The position numbers and the translations under genes were made by a program. From contig JALJCQ010000008.1 in the NCBI GenBank assembly GCA_023091665.1, positions 1,178,001 through 1,242,000 on the forward strand: 64,000 nt of DNA, written 5' to 3'. Positions 9,233-19,921 of the stretch are shown here, piece after piece; positions within the stretch are counted from its first letter, which is position 1; each line of letters opens with the position of its first letter. Below the pieces are notes generated by a model. The model was given only the letters and a program-made list of their open reading frames with translations. It was not told where the DNA came from and ran no database searches. The DNA comes from Pythium myriotylum (Eukaryota; Oomycota; Peronosporomycetes; Pythiales; Pythiaceae).

Positions 9233-12200
9233 AGTCACGTCAAGAGAGTTTGTGGGACTCTTGACGAAGGCTGCTCCCAAAGCACAGTCTCTGTGCTTCG
9301 CCACACCTGGTGATGATGAGGCCCTCATCACCTTGGAGCTCGAAGTCGAAGGAGCTTCGTCTTCGCTTCGCGCCCTCGTAGACTGTGGGGCGTCGAACAA
9401 CTTCGTTCGACGACAGTCTATCGAGTCTTTGGGGCTCGACGTAGTCGAGCGAGGCATTCCTCCGACGAGGATGACGGTGCGCCTTGCAACTGGCGCAACG
9501 GTGAAGGTTATGAAACGCGTAGTGGGCCTCCACTGCACGCTTAAAGGCAATGAGTACGACGATGACTTTGTCGTACTCGACCTAGATGACAAGTTCGACG
9601 TCATTCTAGGCCTGCCATGGCTCAGTTCACACGAGCCATGGATCAGCTGGCGGCATCGATCCGTTACGATGCCCGCCGCTCGGTCATCAGGTGGCCACCT
9701 GATGTCGGTTCTGGAGCGTCCAGATGCACGTGGACGTGTGAAAGATGAGTGTGATGGCCTCATCAGTCACTCGGTCGTTAGTACGACTGCCCAAGACTAC
9801 GACAAAGAGTCGACCTTTGTCGTCGAGCCAGCTGCCGGGGTCTGTGTAGAGTCGCAGACAGCGCCGAAGACTTCTCGTGCGAGTGAGTCGCACGAGTCAA
9901 GTGAGGAAGATCCTCGTGCGAATAAGTCGCACGAGCCAAGAAGACAGTGCTTGCCACAGGGGCAGCACTATGAGAGGAAGGTCTCGACGTCTGCCGCAAG
10001 GAGGCAACGTCGACTCTCCGCCTCGACTAGAACGTCGAGCGGTGGAGATCTCGCTGCAGTTGCGCAACTGCAGCTCGAGGAATCTGCGCGCATAAGGCCA
10101 CAGGAAGAAACTGAGACGATCAACGTCTTAGTCAATGACGGCACGAGAGTGGGTGCATCCACTCTCGAGGTCGTTGCGCCTCCGAAGTCAACTTCGGAGA
10201 TCACCGCACTGCCTACGCTCGAACCCAAGCGGTTCTTGCGAGATCTGCGCCAAGGAAAGATCGCGCAGATCTGTATTCTCGTCGCGGAGGACGAATGTGT
10301 GACCGATATCCGGTCGGCAGTGGTGTTTGCTGAGAAGGAACGGCTTCTCAGCAGCTCATCGATGGACGAGAGCGTCCTCGATGAGAAGACTCGGATTGAG
10401 CGGTACTCGGCTCAATCCTGGGAGTCGCTCAAGGGAAATCCTCTCTACGAGGATTTGGTCGAATTCGCGGATGTGTTCCCCGAATCCGTGCCGTGCGAAT
10501 TGTCGAAGGACAAAGGCATTCGGCACGAGATCGACCTGAAGCCAGGTTCGAAGTACTGTGTCATGAAGCAGTGGCCACTGCCTCGTGAACAGGTCGAAGC
10601 GATCGACAAGTTCTTCGCAGAACGTCTCGCTGCTGGCCATGTGAGGGAGTCTACCTCCCCTCACAGCTCTCCGACCTTCTGTGTCCGCAAGGCAACAGGA
10701 GGGTGGCGGATTGTACACGCGTTCAACAAGTTGAATGCGGCGACGATACCGGCGCAGACGCCGATACCGAGGAAGGACGTCATCATCGACGGGATGGCGA
10801 AGAGCACCATCTTCTCGTCGATGGATCTGATGGACGGATTCTATCAGATCTTGATGCGTGAACGGGATATTCCGTTCACGGCCGTCAGCACCCCAAGTGG
10901 AATGCTCTGGGAGTGGTTGGTGATGCCTCAGGGCCTCAGCAACGCACCAGCCACATTCAATAGATGCGTCTCGCATCTATTGCGCTCAGTGCGAGCCTTC
11001 GCACCAAGCTACTTCGACGATGTCTTCGTTCATAGCCGAGCTATGGACGGGAAGACTGATCTGGAGGTTCACAGACTCCACATCAGAGAGGTTCTCACAC
11101 TTATGCGAGAGCATAAGCTGTACGCGAACCTGAAGAAGTGTATCTTCGCGGCCAGCGAGATACCCTTCTTGGGTGTATAGTCGGCAAGAACGGCGTGCGC
11201 CCTGATCCCGAGAAGATCAGAGCGATCAAGGAGTGGCCAACGCCACTCGACGTCAAGGGACTGCGCAAGTTCCTTGGCCTCGCGGCGTACTTGCACAAGT
11301 ACTCGCGCAACTACGCCGAGATGACTGTCCCTCTTTCTCGATTACTCAAGTAAGACACCAAGTGGACTTGGAACGCTGAGTGTCAGCGTTCCTTCGAAGG
11401 CATCAAGCAAAGCTTGATTGAATCGCCAGTCCTGGCGATCGCGGACCAGGACAAACCATTCCACGTTGTTTGTGACGCAAGCGACTTTGCCATCGGCGCA
11501 GCGCTGATGCAGTTCGACGACGACGGCGCTGAGCGCGTCGTCTGCTACCAGTCGCGTCAGCTGCAACCAGCTGAGCGTAATTGTCCAGTGCATGACAAGG
11601 AGCTCCTTGCCATGAAGTATGCACTGGCCAAGTTCCGCGTCTATCTGCTTGGAGATAGACCGTTCAAGGTCTTCACAGACCATGCGTTGTTGCGCACGGC
11701 TGTGAACAGCCCACACCTCTCGCAGCGCATGGCGAGGTGGCTGTCTTTCTTCGCGGAGTATAGCTTCTCCGTCGAGTACAAGCCCGGACGACTCAACGTC
11801 GTCGCGGATGCTCTGTCCCGTCGGCCAGACTTTGAGCCGACGGTCGTCGCCCAAGATTCTCTGAACGCAGCGAGTGCGTTCAGCTCCAGTGTTCCGTCGT
11901 CGACCTTGCTCGACGACATTCGTGCTGCGAATGCACACGACCCTGAGGTCGTGCGCTTGATGGCCTACCTTGCAGAGCCATCGCCGCAAGCGTTGAAGGG
12001 CTTGCCGGCTTCGTATCGATCGAAGGTCCATCGATACACGCAGCGGAACGGCCTGCTGTTCTACAGCGCCGTTGCCGACGACACTCCGCGTGTCGTCGTG
12101 CCAGGAGATCATGATCTGCGCCTGCGGATCATGTATGAGTACCACGATGCTCCAGTGAGCGGACATCGTGGACGTGAGAAGACATATCTCACGTTGAGTC

Positions 12201-14008
12201 GAGACTTTTATTGGCCTCGCCAATTCAAGTTCGTGCGCAAGTACGTCCGTGCTTGCGAGGTTTGCCAGCGAGTGAAGTCGGGACCTTCACTTCGCGCGCC
12301 GCTACAGTCTCTGCCTGTACCGACAGAGTGCTGGGAGTCCGTCTCCATGGACTTCATCTTCGGGTTCCCCGAAGATGAACACAAGAACAACGGGATCCTC
12401 GTGTTCGTGGATCGTTTCAGCAAGATGGTGCATCTTGCTGCAGTTCCAGAGACGATCACAGCCGAAGGCTGCGCTCGCGTCTTCGTCGACACGGTGTTTC
12501 GACACCATGGACTGCCACGAGAGCTCGTGTCAGATCGAGATCCACGGTTTACCGCGGAGCTCTGGCGCGCCGTGTTCCGTTCTCTCGGAACACGAATCAA
12601 GATGTCGACCTCTGACCATCCTGAGACCGATGGTCAGACAGAGCGCGCGAACCGCGTGATCGAAGAGATTCTTCGAGGCTACGTCCACTCGTTCTCGAGT
12701 TGGAGTGAGTTTTTGCCGATGGTCGAATTCGCCATCAACAACTCTGTGCATGCGTCGACGACGCATACACCGTTCTACGTGAATGGCCTCCGCCATCCAC
12801 GTATTCCAACCCTTTTGGAGAGTGAGTCTCCTTCAGGGGAGGGAGGGACTCGCTCGAGCGAGCTCCCGGACCGCTCTCGCTCCTCGGAGATCGACGTAAT
12901 GGTCGATCCTCCCACCGATGACGCTCCAGTCATCGGTCGCGCTCGTGAGAACGACGATGATGACGACGACGATGAAGCCGACGACACGCTCGAAGTCGAT
13001 GATGACGACTTCGACGGCGACGAGAGCGATGGCGCTCTCGTCGAAGAAGAGATGGACATCTCAGCAGCGCGCACGTCGCGCGCTGCTGCGAAGCAAACGG
13101 AGTCAGCAGAGGACTTCTTGCTGAAGCGCCAAGCGGTTGTCCGCTTTGTACAAGACTCGATCGCCCATGCGGTCGATCGACAGAAGATGAACGCAGACAA
13201 GAATGGAAGAGGAAACACTCTTTCATTTAATGAAGGTGACTTAGTGTTGTTATCAACGACTACACTACCTACACATGCAGTTACCAACGTCGGTAGCAAC
13301 AAGTTGCTACCGAAGTTCATCGGTCCGTTCCGCGTGCTCCGCCGCATGGGGCACGCGTATACGCTTGAGCTTCCTCGTAGGATGCGGACGCATCCTACGT
13401 TCTACGTTGGTCGCCTTCGTCTGCACCATCAGTACGACGGCGCTTCCGAGCAATCGGAATCCCCGAGCGCTCGAGAGTCCCGAGGAGAAGCTTGTACTCC
13501 CGGACAAGCGTGTTCAACTCCGATTGAACACGGTCGTGCGAGCCCCGCAGCGTCGCCAGCTGCGCCTCCAGTCGCACTCGCTGCGACCGCTCCTCCGCAA
13601 GGTCTGCGCGGAGTCGCTCCTGCGCAAGCTGGAGCCGAAGATCGTTCGAGTCGTCGCGACGAGCCGAGTACGACTCGTCGCGTTGAAGATACGTCGGCGC
13701 GGCCGGTGGATAATGTCTTCCCACCGCCGCCGCCCCCACTGGTTGACTCCAGTGGTGCTGAGCGCTGGATCGTTGAGCGCCTGCTGAATCATAGGGATCA
13801 GCAGGGCGGTAATCGAACGAAGTATCTCGTTCGATGGCGCGGCTATCCGCCGTCTGCAGATAGCTGGGAGCCGCGCGAGGCTCTCCTCGAAGATGTTCCG
13901 GGTCTCGTCGCTCAGTACGACGAGATCCACCCGCTGCGTAAGGCAGCGAGGAAGCAGCACGCTCCTCGCTCGCGCGGCGGCGCTCGTAGATTTGCTCGAG
14001 GCCGGTAA
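9195..14008 (+). pseudogene. Pol polyprotein of G1 (protease, RT, RNase H, integrase, chromodomain), two lesions
   Basis: Read in the -1 frame after gag. Aspartic protease LVDCGASNNF (about 9380); RT with the catalytic YFDD (about 11010); RNase H with VVCDASDFAIG and FTDHALLRT (about 11465-11690); integrase with an HHCC zinc part (HD..VSGHRGREKT...CEVCQRVK), the D,D,E core (SMDFIFGF, VSDRDPRF, ETDGQTERANR); and a C-terminal chromodomain (YLVRWRGYPPSADSWEP, about 13822). A frameshift near 11150-11180 stops the first frame at 11180, and an in-frame TAA lies at 11351-11353. The acidic linker at 12950-13030 (poly-Asp) and the Ala/Pro-rich linker at 13450-13740 flank the integrase end. The second linker overlaps the antisense coiled-coil frame. 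Confidence 0.9.
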
Positions 14009-14571
14009 TGGCCTCGAGGAGGTCGGCAGGGATCCGACCTCTCCACCCTTCGCTGAGGTATTCCTCGCGAGTGACGCGATCAGCGTCAGGTGGACAGTGT
14101 GAGCAGGCTCCTCCCCACACGAAACAAGGCAAGCCATTACGGCGCGAGCGCCGGTGGACGCGCATTCGTCCACCAGTTTCGGAGAACCCTTCGAACTTCT
14201 CTCGTTGCGACTTGAGCGCAACGAGCCAGGTCTTCATGCCTCCCTTGACCTTGACGTTGTCAAGGAATTGATTCCATCCCTGGATCAACGCAGGGAGGTC
14301 GCGATCAGTTGGTTTATCGTTGTGACGATAGAAACGCCGTTCGAAAAAATTCGATTAAAAATCGACGGCGCATCTCTCGGTCGCGATATTGGCGCGCGAC
14401 GTACGGGTCGTCTTCGAGCCAACCGCAGTCGAAGAGATCGTACGTCCGCAAGGGATCGTGCGCACCACTCCATCGGCTGATGTCGTAAGCCGATGGAAGC
14501 GAGGGTGTGACTTCTGGCACCGAGGATCTCAAGGCTCGATCCTCGGACTCTTGAGTCGCGTTGGTCAAACC
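13395..14571 (-). pseudogene. antisense frame of G1: CxxC-motif coiled-coil protein
   Basis: On the strand opposite to pol a protein-like frame runs from the element's 3' region back across the chromodomain coding part. It contains YDLFDCGWLEDDPYV (about 14440), a helical block, VHR-x6-LPC then C-x2-C-PP (about 14130-14170), RGRIP-x3-LLEAI (about 14010-14035), a charged linker and a clear leucine coiled coil (13470-13670), ending in a KRKRRR-like tail. One lesion is visible: a TTTTTT run near 14342-14347 shifts the frame. Its 5' end is lost at the junction 14571, so no start is known. The part at 14009-14568 lies outside any sense gene, so it is not a shadow of pol. It is a relative of the protein at 591-1739. 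Confidence 0.6.
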
Positions 14572-16310
14572 TCATTGGCCAATCCTTACATTAGGGGAAG
14601 ACGAGGGTGCCAGGTCTTTCCGGGTGCCACATCTGTCCGATTTTTGCGGTAGACCAACAGCTAGGCTTTTGATGCCAGTGGCATCGAACCTAAGGGTGGA
14701 CGCTAACGACCGTGCTTGCCACGGCAGGAGATTGAGGGTTCGGGGAAGCAGATCACTGTTCGTTAAAAGGACCACGCAGGCCTCGGGACAAGCCCACATG
14801 AAAGTTTGCAAAATAAACCGGTATCACACCGGTACCCTGGGCCATGACACTTGGCGATTCTCTCTCCACGGAAACGGCGCGAACAATAAGTTCCGACCAC
14901 TACAACAGCGCCAACGACATGGACAACAACACACCTCTGCCCAACGGATCAATCACGCGCGAGGATGCAACGTTTCCGCTCGTTCGCATCCCAGCACGCT
15001 TTAGGAAGCCGCGAGTTCTGACAACGATGTTGCGGCACCCCGCAGCACCACAGCAACAAGTTGCGGCAACTTCAACCACCACGGACGGATCGTCCATCGT
15101 GCCTTCACAGAGCGCCCTGCCATTGCCGCTGCTACCGAATCCCAATACCGATCTTGTGTGCATCACGGCGGCGCCAATACCGATCTCGCGTGCATCTGTA
15201 GCTGTGGCATCAACTGGCTCCAATCAATCAATGGTACCAAGCGCCGCAACGACATCAACATCCTCCAAGAAAAAGCATTCAGATTATTCCCCTGGGGAAT
15301 AATCCCCCTATACCTGATATCCCTGGTATCTAATACCCAGGGATATCCCCTACTGAATCTAATAAAAGAGAGTCACTACTTAGGGTAACTTTTCCCCTAA
15401 GTGGACCACACACATTATGTACCTACACAACCTAACCTACTTGTGTAACCTTGTACCCCGTTACACCACCCCCCACCCAAAATGAGGAACACCCTTGTCC
15501 CTACTTTAGGAACAGCCGTGTCCTAGAAAAGGAACACGAGCCTATTCCAGTACGGAATTTCCGAGGACCCACACGGAAATGGGTACAGACTCATGGCGAC
15601 CATGAGCGCGAAGTCGCGTGTCGATTTTTCGACAACGACTGATCGAGAGCCGCAGCGGCTTGGCGCAACACCTCGCTGCGTCATGAGACGCATGCAGACG
15701 TGCGCGCGGTCGCCAGCGACCACTGGATCATGACGATCCCCCAAAACTGGGCCATTCTGCCGTCTGACGGCGGCAAGCCAAAATGGCATGGTCAGACGAC
15801 CATTGCGAGACGAGCAGAGCTCGCGGCAAGCCCAAACTTGGCACACACGCTCAGTGCGATGGGTTCTTGCCTTGTGCAAGCGTACAGACCTGTACGATGC
15901 GAACTCGCAAATTTCGTCTCTTGACGGTGCCCAGAACTGGGTCCAGTCCAGTACTGGAGACTGTGGTCGGTGGGTATCCACCGCGAGCACTACCAAGTAC
16001 TCGAGAGGCTGGCTAGCCTCATCCAGCGACTCAACTGAGTGCGTGGAGTGCGGGGATACCCGTGGCAGTCGGACAACGACGTTGCCGGACAACTTCGTGT
16101 TGTCGGCCACACGCTCGGGCGTGATGGCTACACCGCAGAGAACTGCTCGGTGTAGCAACACCAGACTAAGCCAGCCACTCTGGCTTGGTGCGAGCGTTGT
16201 CCAACGCAACCGATGAGGTCGGTGGACGTTGTCGAAGCTTCGACTGCGCCGAACGCGGCGTTCTCGCCATCTTCATGGCCTTCTGCTTGGGTCTTGTACC
16301 CATGTCTATA
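14572..16310. repeat. left arm of a 1.74-kb inverted duplication
   Basis: This is the reverse complement of 24438-26177 with only scattered mismatches. It contains in order: a Harbinger end and the start of its accessory gene (14572-15276), a truncated LTR-B (15277-15465), and the G2 3' untranslated part (15466-16310). Because the LTR truncation point is the same in both arms, the duplication happened after G2 had inserted and been truncated. The inner edge joins directly to the Harbinger transposase. Confidence 0.9.
14844..15276 (+). pseudogene. copy of the Harbinger accessory-gene 5' part (duplicated)
   Basis: Identical in content to the minus-strand frame at 25473-25905. A Ser/Thr/Pro-rich, probably disordered N-terminus ends in SSKKKH just before the truncated LTR-B. 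The frame remains open a few codons into the LTR (to 15302). It is cut off from the rest of the gene, so non-functional here. Confidence 0.6.
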
Positions 16311-17323
16311 CAGATGTACCTGCGGTACATGAGCGGGGGATCGCATCACGACATTATTGCTTACAGCGGTGTGAGCGAAATAGCGTTTTACGACGCCATC
16401 GAGGATGTTTCGTTTGCGATCCTCAGTCAACCAGAACTGCAAATACGATTTCCAGAGGATGTTGAGGGCCAGGAGCGTTTTGTTCGAGAATTCACCAACC
16501 TCAGCAACCAACGCGTGATGAACGGGTGCGTCGGTGCGATCGACGGGTGGCTGTGTCGTGTTGTGGTGCCCAGCTCTGGCGAAGTTGAAGGCGTTCGTGG
16601 ATTCTGCTCTGGCCACTATCGCACTTGTGGTGTGAATGTTCAAGCGTGCTGTGATGCAAAGTGCCGATTCACTTCGGTGTCGATATCGAATCCTGGAAGC
16701 ACTGGTGACGCTGTTGCGTACGAGTCATGGGGGCTCAAGGCCATCGTTAAGCTGCTAAAATCGGGCGATATTTAGTGGGTGACAACGCGTACCCAAATGG
16801 AAACAGGCTTCTCACACCATTTGCACGCCCTGGTATCGATACTGACTACCACGATAGCTTCAATTTCCACCTCAGCCAACTTCGCATCCGAATCGAGATG
16901 GCATTCGGTCTACTTGTCCGCAAGTGGCGCATCTTCCGAAGCCCTCTCCAAATGGAATTTGCCAACGTCTCGCGGGCGATCATGACAGCATGTATGCTCC
17001 ACAACTGGTGCATCAACCAGCGACTACGCGAGAATCCGAACTACGATGCTGGCAGTGACGAGGTTCTCATGGAAGCTGTGGCGGATTTCGTGCCAACTCA
17101 GTCGGCTACGAGTGCGAGTGGTACTCAATCAGCTACCTGTGCCCATCGTTCTCCCTACCATCGACTCTACGAATCGCCAGAGGCGAAGGCGCGCCGAAAA
17201 GAGCTGACTGAACGTGAAACCAATTTCGTACGTGACACCATCATCAAAAAGCTGAACCGTATGACCGTCCTTAGACCGTACGGCAATCGTGTTCGACGCG
17301 CTAGAGCTAACAGGAGCAACTAA
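16302..17323 (+). pseudogene. PIF/Harbinger transposase (DDE_Tnp_4), frameshifted
   Basis: From the ATG at 16302 the first frame has GCVGAIDGWLCR (first catalytic Asp), GHYRTCGVNVQACCDAKCRF and GSTGDAVAY. The second frame (from 16775) has GDNAYPNG (second Asp), RIEMAFGLLVRKWRIF (Glu) and the CMLHNWCI motif, the typical DDE_4 order. A single missing T near 16770 (ATTTAG) creates a stop and separates the two frames. The N-terminus and the transposon's left end are replaced by the duplication arm, whose edge is 8 bp into this frame. The accessory gene lies tail-to-tail 100 bp away, as in two-gene Harbinger elements. Confidence 0.8.
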
Positions 17324-17423
17324 GTGATTTTGACCAACGTAAAATCCATAAATTATCGACTGATGAACGACCGATGTCTCGTGTCTCTCAAAAATATCTA
17401 AACTTTCTGCTCGAATACGCGCG

Positions 17424-18421
17424 TCAAAACGACAAATGAAGGGTCGAACTTGACGAATCTTGGACACCAACGATCTCTGCATACTCGGCTTCGAGTTTCG
17501 TGATGGCGGCCTGTTGTAGCGTGATACTGGCGCATAGCTGTGGACTTGGATGCCCATTGGCCTCGATACGGCTCGTTGTTTCTCGGAGGTCCCCAATAAT
17601 CTTGTATGACGTTGCCAGACATTCCAAGACCACCTGGAGAGAACGAGGTGCCTGTTGTGGAGGCTGTTGAGCTGGTACGGCGTCTTTGCGTTCAAAGTAA
17701 CTGGTCATCACGCGCAGCGCCTTGCCAAGTTCATCTTCGCTTGCGGGGTATGAGGTCGCGCTGATACGGCGACGTTTGTTGGCAGGGCGCTGCATCGACC
17801 CCATGTTGTGCGAGTCCATCTGGGCCCCCTCTGGCATACCACCACGAGCAAAGCTGAGCAGGTCTTTATTTACGTCCAGGCAACCCGCCAAATACGCCAC
17901 GTCAACACGACCGTCAGAGTTGGGGAAGAATGACCCGTGATTGCCCGATTCTCTGGACTTCCGATCTGCCGTTCTGAACAAAGATACGAGAGTCTTCCAG
18001 TTCTTGAAAAGTTTGGTTGAATCGTGTGGAGTGCACAGTGATGGATCAATGCCATTGAAGATGACGTCACTAGAGTACAGCTTGTTGTAGTCCGTCTCGT
18101 TATTGGCGTTTTCGTCTTCGACTTCAACCCAAAAAGCCGAATCGCCATTAATTTCGCCGTTGTCGAGACTTGTGCGGCTGACTTGGTCTTCACTGCGGGC
18201 CAATCGATCAGCAAATTTGTCGGAAAACAAAATGTTGCATTGTCGCTGGACTTCTGTCTCTTGGCGGGCGGCAGCAGAACTTCCTCGTCAACCTGTGCCT
18301 GGACCATCAAACGATCTTCGTCATTCTCCTCGAGGAAGCTGATCCTGTCTTCGCGCTCGGACTCGGAGTTGCGTACAATGACGCGCCCGCGTGACGTGCA
18401 CTCACGACGGAGCTGCTCAAG
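17424..18421 (-). pseudogene. Harbinger accessory protein, 3' part
   Basis: A minus-strand frame (18230-17424, with the preceding part in another frame up to 18421) encodes a hydrophilic protein with CTPHDSTKLFKNWKTLVSLF, a basic KRRRISATSYP stretch and a C-terminal helical, coiled-coil-like tail (LQQAAITKLEAEYAEIV). It is convergent with the transposase, the place of the Myb/SANT-like accessory gene in Harbinger elements. Its 5' part is at 25905-25473; gypsy element G2 sits between. A frameshift near 18230 is also present. No SANT domain is clear in what remains. Confidence 0.55.
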
Positions 18422-18725
18422 TGTAACGGGGTACAAGGTTACACAAGTAGGTTAGGTTGTGTAGGTACATAATGTGTGTGGTCCACTTAGGGGAAAAGTT
18501 ACCCTAAGTAGTGACTCTCTTTTATTAGATTCAGTAGGGGATATCCCTGGGTATTAGATACCAGGGATATCAGGTATAGGGGGGGATTATTCCCCAGGGG
18601 AATAATCTGAATACAATCAGTTCGCCTTTTGCCAAGTCCTTGGCGCTCGTCGACAGGGGTCGACTCGGAGCGGCTGCTCACGCTTCCTCAAGCGCAGGTG
18701 CTGTGCACGGTCGTGGACCGTTACA
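18422..18725 (+). repeat. LTR-B, 5' LTR of G2 (304 bp)
   Basis: Begins TGTAACGGGG and ends GACCGTTACA. It contains palindromic segments such as ATTATTCCCCAGGGGAATAAT (about 18587-18607) and nested GATATCC/GGGATATC repeats. Further copies are at 6962-7264 (full, inverted), 15277-15465 and 25283-25472 (both truncated at the same base). Confidence 0.9.
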
Positions 18726-18727
18726 CT

Positions 18728-18738
18728 TGGTAGCACTT
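18728..18738 (+). promoter_or_regulatory. primer binding site of G2
   Basis: TGGTAGCACTT two bases after the LTR, identical to the G1 site although the two elements differ elsewhere, which supports its role in tRNA priming. Confidence 0.7.
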
Positions 18739-18764
18739 GTCGTCAATCCGACGCCGACATCGTT

Positions 18765-19901
18765 ATGTCCGAAGCTTCCGACTTCGTGATGGCGTCAAGC
18801 CATCCGACGCTGTCGCGTCAAGACCATCCGTACCTGGATGAGGCCCAGTGGGCCTATCTCCAGAAGATGGAGGCCATCAATGGCCGTGCAAGTGTCATCG
18901 AGCTGCTCCGACGCGGCTCCGGCGAAGTCCTCGCCCATGTCGGGCGTTTTCGCGACTACGAGACAGCTCTCGAGAAGTATCTTCTCGACGTCGTGACGTC
19001 CCGCGTGTCCGCGACTCAGGCTACTCGGCCAGCTCAGGTGCCGTCGACGGCTACGTATGTGCCATCGCCGGCACCTCCGGAACGTCCGAAGGCCGTGAAG
19101 ATTACGGTGTCCCCGTATTCGGGTGAAGAGAGCGACAATCTTGCCTTCTGGCAACGCGAGATCGAGCTCGCCACAGCAGCCGGCTGCATCCGTGATGAAC
19201 GGCAGAAGATCGCGTTTGCGATCTCGAACATGACGGGCCGGGCGAAGATCTGGGCCCTCACGTGCGAGACGTCGCATCCCGGATGTTTTTCCGACTGGGC
19301 AACGCTTGCCAAGGCGATGAAGTCGATGTTTCAACCGCCAAATGTGGCGCATCGCCAGCGAGCTGCGTTTCTCGCTTGTCGGCAAGGTGGCCGCGAGCTG
19401 CACACGTATGTGCAGGAGTTACGTCAACCCCGGGCCAACATGGCTGCGAATGCGCTCGCAGAAGACGTCATGCTGACGACGTTCATGGAAGGGATGGATC
19501 CCGGTCCTGAGAAGGCTGCGGTTTTCCGCGAGGAGCCCATGCTCCTAGAAGACGCGTTCGTCGTCGCGCTGCGGGAGGACTACGTCCAGCGTCTCTCGCG
19601 CGGTTTATCCGCGAGTCCGGTAGCGCCGCCTCCGGTCACGCCGGTTCCACCACCGGTCATCGAACCGATGGACCTGAGTGTCATCGACCTCAGTGGAGTC
19701 GATCTCAGCACGGTCGACTTGCGTGCGATCGACGTGAAGGCTCTTCACATCAAGTGTTCTACTTGTGGGAAGTTCGGTCACTTCCAGCGGAATTGTCCGC
19801 GCAAGAGGGGCGGTGGTCGTGCTCGCCGTGGTCGGCCGCGGCGCTCGGGAAACCGAGGTGGATCTGCTTCCACGTCGCAGGGAAACGAGAGTTCCCAGTA
19901 G
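18765..19901 (+). CDS. Gag polyprotein of G2
   Basis: An intact 378-residue frame from the first ATG after the primer site. The gag core is at about 100-270 (LAFWQREIELATAAG, FRQ-like helical blocks), followed by a short repeat of the form VIDLSGVDLSTVDLRAIDV (about 303-325) and one CCHC knuckle (CSTCGKFGHFQRNC, about 329-342), then an Arg/Gly-rich RNA-binding tail. The stop at 19899-19901 lies in the stem of a frameshift hairpin. It is related to the G1 Gag in layout but clearly diverged. Confidence 0.9.
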   Translation: MSEASDFVMASSHPTLSRQDHPYLDEAQWAYLQKMEAINGRASVIELLRRGSGEVLAHVGRFRDYETALEKYLLDVVTSRVSATQATRPAQVPSTATYVPSPAPPERPKAVKITVSPYSGEESDNLAFWQREIELATAAGCIRDERQKIAFAISNMTGRAKIWALTCETSHPGCFSDWATLAKAMKSMFQPPNVAHRQRAAFLACRQGGRELHTYVQELRQPRANMAANALAEDVMLTTFMEGMDPGPEKAAVFREEPMLLEDAFVVALREDYVQRLSRGLSASPVAPPPVTPVPPPVIEPMDLSVIDLSGVDLSTVDLRAIDVKALHIKCSTCGKFGHFQRNCPRKRGGGRARRGRPRRSGNRGGSASTSQGNESSQ

Positions 19902-19921
19902 ACGCGGGGCAGTCTACTGGG
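19847..19921 (+). promoter_or_regulatory. -1 ribosomal frameshift signal of G2 (gag/pol)
   Basis: The heptamer G GGA AAC occurs twice in the gag frame, at 19847-19853 and 19880-19886. Seven nt after the second comes a perfect 10-bp hairpin, CCCAGTAGAC (19894-19903) with GTCTACTGGG (19912-19921) and an 8-nt loop. The gag UAG is in the 5' arm. The -1 frame is open across both sites and continues into the protease. The geometry is the same as in G1, but heptamer and stem sequences differ. Confidence 0.75.

Larger units (their letters stand above)
7727..14571 (+). mobile_element. Ty3/gypsy chromodomain element G1, 3' truncated
   Basis: Contains in order a 336-bp 5' LTR, primer site, gag, frameshift signal, pol (protease, RT, RNase H, integrase, chromodomain), and a 3' region with an antisense frame. 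No 3' LTR is present: at 14571/14572 it joins the inverted-duplication arm. Pol has one frameshift and one nonsense codon, otherwise it is well preserved, so it is a fairly recent dead copy. A second copy of the 5' half is at 39682-42100 on the minus strand. Confidence 0.9.
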
